From contig OU744736.1 in the NCBI GenBank assembly GCA_916613615.1, forward strand, positions 16,131,724 through 16,195,723: 64,000 nt of DNA, given 5' to 3'. Below the pieces are notes generated by a model that was given only the letters and a program-made list of their open reading frames with translations, was not told the DNA's origin and did no database searches. The stretch comes from Steromphala cineraria (lineage: Eukaryota > Mollusca > Gastropoda > Trochida > Trochidae). Made by a program: the position numbers and the translations under genes. This document shows positions 34,442 to 64,000 of the stretch, piece after piece (positions within the stretch are counted from its first letter, which is position 1; each line of letters begins with the position of its first letter).

Positions 34442-35225
34442 CGATTCTGCAATTTAATCCTGTACTTTTGTGTCTAGGTTAATTATATAGGAGAAGGTCC
34501 ATGTGCAATGGCAACTTTGACAAATTAATCCTGTCCTTTTGTGTCTAGGTTAATAATAAAGGAGAAGGTCCATGTGCAATGGCAACTTTGACAAATTAAT
34601 CCTGTCCTTTTGTGTCTAGGTTAATTATAAAGGAGAAGGTCCATGTGCAATGGCAACTTTGACAAATTAATCCTGTCCTTTTGTGTCTAGGTTAATTATA
34701 AAGGAGAAGGTCCATGTGCAATGGCAACTTTGACAAATTAATCCTGTCCTTTTGTGTCTAGGTTAATTATAAAGGAGAAGGTCCATGTGCAATGGCAACT
34801 TTGACAAATTAATCCTGTACTTTTTGGCCTACTTACTACAGAAGGATGTCTTTTTTGGCCTTGGAATATTCTACAGGAGAAAAAGGTCCATGTGTAATGA
34901 CAATTTTGACAAATTAATACTGTACTTTGGGTTTGGGAACTATGGAAGTAAGGGATTTTTAGTCTAGGAATATTCTCCATGAGAAAAATGTCCATGTGTA
35001 ATGACATTTGGACAATTTGATTCTTTGCATTTTGGTCCAGGAATATTCTACAGGAGAAAATGGTCCATGTGAAATGGCAACTTTGGCAATTTATTCCTTT
35101 ACCTTTTGGTCTAGGAATATTGTCTTTGAGATTAAAGTCGACGTAAAATGAGAATTTTAACAATTCAATCCTTTACTTTTGGGTCTAGGAGTGTTCCTTA
35201 AGTAGATAATTTCCATGTGAAATAA
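34398..35225. repeat. 71-bp minisatellite starting on the INTS12 stop codon
   Basis: Unit landmarks: GGAGAAGGTCCATGTGCAAT, GGCAACTTTGACAAATTAAT, CCTGTCCTTTTGTGTCTAGG, TTAATTATAAA. Units starting at 34476, 34547 and 34618 show the 71-bp period. Copies to about 34830 are almost identical and those beyond are diverged. The first unit is the end of the reading frame itself (GGAGAAGAAAGTTCATGTGA at 34417). Confidence 0.92.
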
Positions 35226-37020
35226 ATCTGTTAGCAATGTCAACAGATTTGGATTTTGTTTTTGGTCCATTAATATATCAGGATTGTTTCTGAAGCCGGT
35301 GTCCAATCCTTGATCTAAGCAGAGAGTCCTTGTGAAGTAATGATTTGGTCAATTTAATCCTTTTCGGTTTTCTTTAGACAATTCTAGATAGATTTTCATC
35401 AATTAAAAATTCTGTGATCGAGAGAGTATTGTAGCATTCCAGACCAATATTTTTCAAAGTGCTAAGGCCATTTATACATGATTAACTCACCTGTCAAGTG
35501 TACAGGGTTAAACTCCGCCAGAGGCTCGGAAAATGTTTGTGCTATAGAAAACTATTCTACATGCGGTTATGTTTTGGCTCAATGTGGTGATTCAGTCATT
35601 GTAGTTTGACTCATGGATTGCAGTGATCTTTATGACATATCAGTAACGATCGAGTTCTTTATTATATCAGCAGACAAGTTAAAGTAGTAATAAGTTAAGA
35701 GTTTATGAAAACAGCTATTGGTTCCTCACTTCCACGGCTTGTTAGTTTATGTATGTATTTTTCATTTTACATTTAAGATGATCGTTTTTGTCAAATAATG
35801 AGATTGGATCTTTGGAAAGGTTGATTCTCTCAGAGATCTTGATGTTGCCAATCTATATATATGTATTTAAAAATAATGTCTTATGTATTTTATATATGTT
35901 TCATTGTTCGAAACCAAAAGCTGTAAGATTGCCTGCTAAGCACTGCAATTGACTTTTGATAAATTCTAAATAATTACATTACTGGCATATTTGAATACTG
36001 CGACTGAAAACGGCTTCCTTGATGTTAAAGATCTTGCCATTTGTTTTACACAGAAACTGTGTACAAAATATGCTGAATGTGCTTTGACATTTACACAACT
36101 AATTTTGTTTCCATCCGATCTGTAGTGCTTTGAAATATTCAAATAAATTGTGTGGTACCTACTACCTATGGTTTGAGACTATTCTTTAAATACAGAGTAT
36201 TTAAATACAATTTCATTGTTCAAGTTTGCTAAGTCAAGCTTAAATACCATTTGTGCAGGAACTTGATGAAGTACCGTCATTGTAAAACAAGTATTTGTCA
36301 AGAGCATGTTCATGCGCTTGTGGAAACTCTGTGCAAATGATGTGTTACTTAATGCAAGGCAAGGTGTCTGTGTGATTTGAACTATTTATTTCCAGATAGA
36401 ACTGGGAAGCGGTATCGATAAACAGGGTTTCCTCTACATAAATATCTCTCCTGGATTCCTCGAATGACTGGTACTTTATATGAAGACAAGGTGCAGTAAT
36501 TCAGAGAACACGCTGCTGGGAACAAAATATATTCTCAAGTCTTTTCTTTCTTGGTAACCTCTGTTACAGTGGAACAGTTTCTTGGCTTACATGCATGATG
36601 CAGACATGTTTCAGTTTTACTGTTGAGAAGAAGACATCTCGCATCATCATTTCTATTACTTCAAGACAGATGTCAGTCGTAGATGTTTGAAAATATTTGA
36701 TTGGAAAGAGTAAAGACTGTATATCCATGTTGCAAATGTTGGCATTGAGGAGATTTGAGATGTGTAAATATGACCCTCCTGTAACAATGTCCTCCGGAAG
36801 AATGACTTGAATAACTTCAGGAGAGAATATGTTCAATATCAGCTAATGAGGAACAAGCTTGTCAATGCTACATTTTCAATGCTAAAGAAAACAAACACGT
36901 CTTATATTTCTTATATTTTTAATTCATTCTAGTCAATGATAATTGATACCTGCCACTTCATGCTTAGTTGTGACAAAGGGCAGTCTTATAAAAAATATTT
37001 CACAATCAAATGTTTACAAA
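35226..37020 (+). other. Probable INTS12 3'UTR and flank
   Basis: No coding signal. AAATAAA words occur near 36141, a plausible poly(A) signal. The minus-strand frame 36564-36836 has no known domain. Confidence 0.4.
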
Positions 37021-37099
37021 CCCAACATCGGTAGGGTTATTGGTAAGAATGTAGGTGCGATTGGTCAGACAGCATCTACAATGCGACCTTGGTAGACAG

Positions 37100-37350
37100 A
37101 ATTCGACCATGACATTTGACATTGAGGTCAAGGCCGTGACATTGCCAAAGACCATCAAAGGTCAGTTGACCCACTAGGATAACAGTGAGACAAGGTCATG
37201 AGACCTTTAATACTCAAGGTCACATGACCTTGGAATAACACAGGTCAAGGTCACATGGCCTTGAAGTAACACAGATGAAGTCACATGACCTTGCCAATAA
37301 CATAAGAGATAAAGGTAACATGACCTTGAAGTAAAGGAGAGGTCAAGGTC
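37100..37350. repeat. GGTCA-rich imperfect repeats
   Basis: Many direct and inverted GGTCA/TGACC words (GAGGTCAAGG, CATGACCTTGAAGTAA, AGGTCAAGGTCACA) over 250 bp, resembling the array at 2409-4351 but in the other orientation and more degenerate. Confidence 0.65.
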
Positions 37351-40163
37351 ACAACAGTCTGCTATACCGGTGGTCTAAGGAGGTGAATAACATCAGACTG
37401 TATTTCTACGCTAGGGCCCCAGCCATTGACAAGACAATGAAGACAATGTATGATATGTCTTCTCGAGATATTGGAAGTTATTGACAGGCTATGTAGTTCT
37501 ACCGTTTACATTCTAACAAGTACTTACATAGATATACATATGTATAAGCGAACTTTCTTTTCTACAAATGTTCACATTTACAGTATTTTAATGAGAAGAT
37601 ACAGATTTAAATAACAAATTCATGTACACATTACATTCACTATCCCAACATCTTTAACCCATTAACTATAAGGCACATGATGCACAATAGTCCATTCCCA
37701 AATTACAAAGTTTTAATTTGACAATCACACCTTCCAACCATTAAAAAAATCTTGACTGTCCTTTTGGACATGTGGAATTAATTTTAGATCCAAAATGGGT
37801 TAAGTGTTGTTGACATCCCTCTTAAGAATTTGAAGAATTCAATGGGTAAAATATATAATGCTTTTTAGATGAAAGAAGTTTTAGAGTACAGCTTCCTTAA
37901 ATCCCAAAATGTCTAGATCTTCCCTGTAAATTTCACTAAATGACTTGATATCTGACAGTTTCTTCTTTCTGAGGTGAAAAATTAACTATAACATCAAAGC
38001 TTTGGCACCAAATTTTGAAGGCATGTCAAAATTGTGAAATGTATGACAGGAAATGAACTATCACAAGATGAAAGATTGCATATGAGTCTTGAAGTTAAAG
38101 AGCCAAATCGTGGGCCGAGTTGGAATAATGTAGAATATTCAAATAAAACATGTGGATCTATAAACATTGGCGAGACAGACTAACTCAAAATTTCACAAGG
38201 GATATTTTGATTCAATGTTTTTGCAATTTACAGATGACCTTTGCTGACCTCATATAATTTGCATAAAATACAATCTCTGGTTACCATGGCAACTAGTCAA
38301 TAGACCTGAGAGATGTCAAGAGTGGTATTCTTTGCTAGTTTGTTATTTTCCATGTCAAAGGTCATCTTCAGATTATGAGAAATCATAACTTTACTATGAA
38401 AAATATTTTTTTTGTAAGTTTAAATTTTTTCTTTCATAAATATGAATGGTTATGCCTCATTTATTCAAAAGGGGCACATATGTACGAGTAAGAAGCCACA
38501 TTATTTAAATTCTACTCACGTCAGGCCATGCATTTAAACTTAATTTCATTAAGAGCCATTTGAACAAAGCTTTTTGCTTTCACTTTAAACTTATTCAAGA
38601 TTCTTTTCAAGATGATTATACTGCAGACGACATATGCAGTTGCTGAAATAATATTTTCTATTGGACTAGCAAAACTTATATCACAAAAAGCTATTGTCAA
38701 CTTTGTACATAGATTTCTTTCTTCGTATATAATAATTTAATGTTTCTACAAGTAATAATTGTGGAATTTAGTTAGCAATGGGAAACAAGTATACATAAAT
38801 GTTAGCTTCAATGAGAAATTTGTAGATGTTATTCATAAATCAACTTTCACCTTTTGAAAATTTTGTTTTGTTTAATTTAGGATTGTTATTTTTTAAGAGA
38901 ATTGTGTGGAATTATATTGAATTTTTGTGATGGATAGAAAAAGTTTCATTGACGAAAAAACAAAACAAGGCAGTGGTTGCTATGAGAACAATTTAGAGGC
39001 AGCTTATTGAGTGATATGTTAGTTTCACTGAGTAAACAATTCTAAAATTTCTTGAATAACAAAAGCACAGACAAAGTGGTTTGAAAATAGCACAAAATAT
39101 TTCTCATTCTAAAATCTGAAATTGATATTTGCAAACTTTATCATTTGTCACCTTAACCCGTAAAATTATTATGCAATACTGATTTGTTAGACCTCACAAA
39201 ATTTAAATTTTAAAAATATCTTCTTAGGATTTTTTTAGTCAATATTTTCAAGAACAATGATAAGACTCTAACAGAATATGATTCAATGGAGCTATAAGTA
39301 GAAATTTATGAAATCATATTTATGAAATTAACTAAGTGAACGGAATGTTAGTATTAGCACCATATATTCTAATAATTTTCCGAGAACCAACATTGTGGTC
39401 GATCGTTACAAAGGCAATAAAGATCTGACATAAAATGAAATGAGAAGTTTATTGAATTCAGCACTGAATATGATGATGGAGGAAGACAAATTAGAGAGAA
39501 AATCAAATGATTTAAATAATTCATAATTGAAAATTCAGTTTATAGAATTTTAATCATTGCAATAAGCATCATAAAACTGACAAAAGGAGATAGCGCTTAT
39601 CAGTTGTATATTGCAGGAAATTTCTTAGCTTTTGTCAATGATTAATCTTATTTCATATATATACTTATTGAAAAAAAAACTGACAAAGGGAGATAATTTT
39701 CAAGCATAAGAAATGTCAGAGATTGTCAAGATACAATTGAACATAAATCTAATCAGAGTTCAAATAAATGAACTCATATTAAAAATGTTTTAATCCATCC
39801 TCAACAGCAATTTAAACTGATGTGCCCTTTTTCCTTATGTACATCTAGAAAGCATTAATTTAGGCATAAACTAGTTAATGGTTATTTTTATAGGATATAA
39901 TAAGCTGAGTGCATATTAATAATATAAATCAGCGTCCGTAGAGAATGTGAAGTTTCTATGCTATTGTGCAATGACGATTTGTACACGATTTTAATGTTTT
40001 TATATATACGGAGCTGAGGCTGATCATTTATTTTTAAATAATAAATTTTTACAATACACTTGCATCGTTTGAAAAGCATTTTTGCGATTCATTTTGGCTG
40101 TACACAAAACAAAATGAAATCTTGGCACTATTTTCTTGATATTTTGACAATTATCTACCCTTG
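37351..40163. other. Tail-to-tail interval, no gene seen
   Basis: AT-rich sequence between the converging INTS12 and liprin-alpha genes. May include liprin 3'UTR. An AAAGGGAGATAATT word occurs near 39686. Confidence 0.45.
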
Positions 40164-40527
40164 TTAAAGGGGCAGTAGCACGTTTTTGGATAATTTTATA
40201 TTTTAAATTTTTCACTGATAATTGTAAGTGAATGCTAAATGTATTAATTTTACAGTGTCAAAAATCTCATTACACAAGCCAATCATCCATAGTCAGAGGA
40301 CAAAGTATGCAGATTTACAGAAAATCCATTGGCGGTCATTTTGTGTGAACACCTTGTATTCATTTTGTGTATGAAAAAGGAATCGCTCAGCTAAACTTTA
40401 CGTTATATATTTGAATTATTACTGCTCCATTTAGTTTAAATACATTGTCTTTTAATTGGAACCATTAATTTTCATTTTCCTGACATCACCTTATATTCCC
40501 AATAAAAACGTGCTACTGCCCTTTTAA
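40164..40527 (+). mobile_element. TTAA MITE, family 1, copy 3 (364 bp)
   Basis: TTAA at both ends with termini AGGGGCAGTAGCACG and CGTGCTACTGCCCTT. Same orientation as the copy at 15832. Small deletions relative to it remove the internal frame. Confidence 0.9.
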
Positions 40528-42089
40528 ACTGATGTTCATAAGTTTATGCACTCTGGATTTGCATGCCATAATTGACATTATGAGCGAACTCTTCCAATAA
40601 AGTATCTTCAATTACAATTCTATCACTTGAAAGTACCTCTTGTCAAGTACTGTTAATTGTTAGGTAACTATTTGCCTCTCGTGTCCCTTCCGACCACAGT
40701 TTTTAAAGTTCTTTTTAGGGCTAATAGCCTATGTTCAAATAAGTGAGTTATGTTTGGGCACTACATGGTCTTGTTCTAAGGGGTATGCCAAATTGCACCC
40801 CAATTATTTATAAGCTGACCCATTCCGTTAATTATGTCAATTACGGCATACTATTGCACAATCCTGGGGCCTTTGTAAGTACAGATCTTGTAGCGAAGAG
40901 CACTTAAATATATCAAAGTTTTTTCAATCAGTTACATTATCTTCTAATATTTGTGTATTATGAATACATTCTTACATTATGATAATCACTTGTCATATTA
41001 TTTGTAATATTTTATTAGAAATTTTCTAAATACAAAATTTAAAAGAGCAAAGAGATGATACATGCCATTTGCTACTTTCAGATTAAAATGATAAAATACA
41101 CAAATATTGTGAATATGTTTTCACTGAAAATCCAGTGCTAAAACTCATTACATGGCAGGCCTACCTGAGAAAGTCAACTGTAGGTGAAATATTTCAGAGA
41201 TGAACAAATAAAGAAAAATTTCAAGCGTAACGAAGAAATTTCAGAAATGAACTTTTACCTTGTTAGCACCTCAAAGCATTTATACATTCATCATGAGCAT
41301 CATTCGGTTGTTTGTAAACAATCTACAGTAAAAAGTATCGTTATGTTTAATTTTTCGTAGCCTAATCTCCTGCGCAAAATAGGCACCTTATGGTAGCATT
41401 GAGGGACCATCTCAAATATCACTTACTCCACTTGTAAAACCATTCTTTTGGCATGCTCAAAATCTCCACATTTTGAAATGGTCCCCAGCTGTTTTATTTG
41501 CTTCTTCACAACCTTAGATTTAGCGTTTTTGTTCACTGCTGGTAAATCTTATAGCCATATTATCAAAACAAAGGACTACAACACAAGATTTAAACTATCA
41601 CATTTGCTAGCTTACATTCTAAATATTCTTACAAAATCCAGCTACATAACTTGAGTATTTTCACACAAAAAAAAATAAACAAAATTATGGCAGGTAGAAA
41701 ATCAAAAGAACATACAATATGGCTGATCATATTTCCTAGCCACTGACAATTCAGATGTCCCATTTCTTGTGGAATTGTCTTGCATATATCAATAATGCTA
41801 AGAAGTATCACATTTGTTATATATAATAAATAAATGAATTACACAGGTCAATGGCAGCGCTACTTCATTACATAAACTACAGGTCAAAGGTTAAGTTAAA
41901 GCTGACCCTAACTGCTTTCAGCCTATGAGAAACAAGATTACCTGATATAACCTCCAACCAGGTGGCTTATGATATAAACAATGAACAGATAATCTCAAAC
42001 CAGATGAAGCATGATATAAACAATGTCACTTGGGTTGGAGAAGTCATCTGTTTGTCGCACACATGCAGATTCAGAAATCTTGTTCCCTC

Positions 42090-42470
42090 TTCCAATCAGA
42101 TTTCAGCTGTTCATAGACTGTCCAATCAGATTTCAGCTTTTCTTCATGTGTCCATTCATTTGCCAGCTTAGCCGAAACCATCCAATCAGATTTCAGTTTT
42201 CTTGAAACTGTCCAATCGGAGGCCAGCATTGAACTGTCAAATCAAATTTCATGATTCTCAGACACATTGTCAATCAACTTCCTGATCCAATGCATCAACC
42301 AATCAAAATGGGTTAAAATTTGCCAATTAAATTACATTATATATCTTTGTTGATTAAAAATTCCCTACTATTCTGTTTGAAGTTCTACTTCTGGTAAATA
42401 TCCAAGCCGGCCAATAAGAATTTAATTCTTCCTGGAATATTCAAACTGACCAATCAGAATTGAGATGACA
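42090..42470. repeat. CCAAT-rich decayed tandem array
   Basis: TCCAATCAGATTTCAGC recurs at about 42093, 42120 and 42180, with weaker forms at 42210 and 42297 and lone CCAAT boxes near 42414 and 42454. Spacing is about 30 bp and multiples. It lies just past the liprin-alpha stop codon and ends about 40 bp before it. Confidence 0.75.
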
Positions 42471-42500
42471 CTTCAGTAACGTGTCCAGTGTCAACCTTTA

Positions 42501-62973
<20,473 letters not shown>

Positions 62974-63024
62974 CTGTTCAACAATAGAAGATCAACTTCA
63001 AAATTCAATTCAACTGTTATTATT

Positions 63025-63187
63025 CAGTGTTGTTCCTAAGTGATCAGCTAAGGGGGTCATTTTGGCAATATTTTAGCAGATGGGCCCCTTTGCAGTAGTA
63101 AAAGTATCCTACATCTTATATTTTTAAGGAACACCAAGCAAAAAAGGTGGGCAAATGTCCCCACGACCCCCTCTAGGAAGAACACTG
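63025..63187. mobile_element. Short element with CAGTGTTGTTCCTA inverted ends, copy 2
   Basis: Begins CAGTGTTGTTCCTAAGTGAT and ends CTAGGAAGAACACTG. Interior matches 7083-7230 (GGTGxGxAAATxTCCCCAxGAC). Lies in a liprin-alpha intron. Confidence 0.78.
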
Positions 63188-63189
63188 AT

Positions 63190-64000
63190 TCATGACACGT
63201 AAAAATGACATACAAGATTTTATGGATATCCATGGATAGATCCAGGATTGAGATGTTTTATAACATATCTTGATACCGATTTTAAGCATGTGATACTTTG
63301 TAGCCATAATACTGTGAAAGAAGAAGTTGGATATCCATCAAATTTCTTATATCATTATCACCACAACTTCAAGAACAGTCCAGACATTAAAAGCCTGAGT
63401 GAAAAGTTTTAGGGTCAGAAAAAAGTGTAGTCAATTTTCTGTATGGTACATACTTCTACCAATGAGCCAAAAGTGAGTGAGTTATTTCTTTTACTCCACA
63501 TGGACAATATTTCAGCCATTAGCAACCATGAGTCAAAAGAGTTTACAAATTATGGACCAAATAAGTTGAAATAACTATATTTTCAAAGCTTTTGTAAGGT
63601 TAAGATAGTCACTAGTACCCCTTATTCAAAAATTGGCTTTAACTATCTCCGCATTAGAAGCGTTTTTAACAGATTCAAAGAGTCTGTATTTCCAGAAAAA
63701 AATTAATTGATCATTATTAAAATACCAAAAATATGACATACATATTATTTAACTCATAAGTTCCTTACTTCTTTAAGCTGCATCTAGAAGTTGTCTAGAT
63801 AAATAAGAGAGAGTTCAATGGGTTTTGCAATGAATAAGCTAGCAAATGTATAAAACTATTCTTAATGCCTAAATTCTTAAGTCAAAAAGTAACACAAAAA
63901 TAATCTTCATTGAAATAAGGTTACATACCTGTAAATGTTTTCTTATTACACAACAAACTATTTTTTTATTGTAAAAAAACTCTTAAGTTAAAACTGCATA
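63190..64000. other. Liprin-alpha intron to the window edge, no feature seen
   Basis: The next upstream exon should encode the segment before AEEQQG. I did not find it in this stretch. Confidence 0.45.

Noticed and set aside
36564..36836. 90-codon minus-strand ORF
   Set aside because: No family resemblance. Lies in the INTS12 3' flank.
63767..63785. Possible 15-nt liprin exon (MQLKE) between TTCTAG and GTAAGG
   Set aside because: Phase would fit, but the residues do not match the expected liprin coiled-coil segment and such short matches arise by chance.

Overview
The window is AT-rich genomic DNA from an animal. It carries parts of three spliced nuclear genes in a large background of introns and small repeats. 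Two things point to a lophotrochozoan, most likely a mollusc. The first is the short motif AAAGGGAGATAACTC and its variants, scattered as in bivalve and gastropod genomes. The second is the mix of repeats: tRNA-headed SINEs, hairpin elements, TTAA-flanked MITEs and GGTCA-rich arrays. The species cannot be fixed from this sequence alone.

Layout. (1) 4661-16855, minus strand: a gene of at least seven coding exons whose splice phases all agree. It encodes about 193 residues with a degenerate EF-hand-like fold. I do not recognise it by name and its 3' end is not settled. Between and around its exons lie a GGTCA/DR1 tandem array (2409-4351), a (TAC)n tract, two hammerhead-ribozyme-like stem-loops, a tandem pair of 360-bp hairpin elements (13431-14150) and copies of a TTAA MITE. 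(2) 16900-27500: no gene found. It holds old repeats, a 181-bp hairpin element and, just upstream of the next gene, a near-perfect 174-bp hairpin. (3) 27522-34441, plus strand: Integrator complex subunit 12 (INTS12), complete in seven coding exons, 426 aa, with an intact C4HC3 PHD finger. Its introns hold tRNA-derived SINEs, a LINE 3' end and a 1.5-kb DNA transposon. A 71-bp minisatellite starts on its stop codon. (4) 34442-42500: the tail-to-tail interval. (5) 42501-62973 and beyond the right edge, minus strand: liprin-alpha (PPFIA family), 17 supported coding exons giving the C-terminal ~795 residues: coiled coil, linker and the three SAM domains. The N-terminal coiled coil lies past the window.

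Functional links: INTS12 acts in the nucleus on RNA polymerase II transcripts, and liprin-alpha is a presynaptic active-zone and adhesion scaffold. Nothing suggests that these neighbours work together.

Most interesting signals: (a) a hairpin element family whose two diverged versions (13431-14150 and 47260-47633) share almost no arm sequence but keep the same secondary structure: tandem G-A mismatches at matching places and a GNRA-type loop with compensatory changes; (b) four separate tandem duplications seeded at exon edges in all three genes, one of which triplicates a liprin splice acceptor with an in-frame 144-bp period; (c) a decayed type I hammerhead-like fold at 8878-8993.
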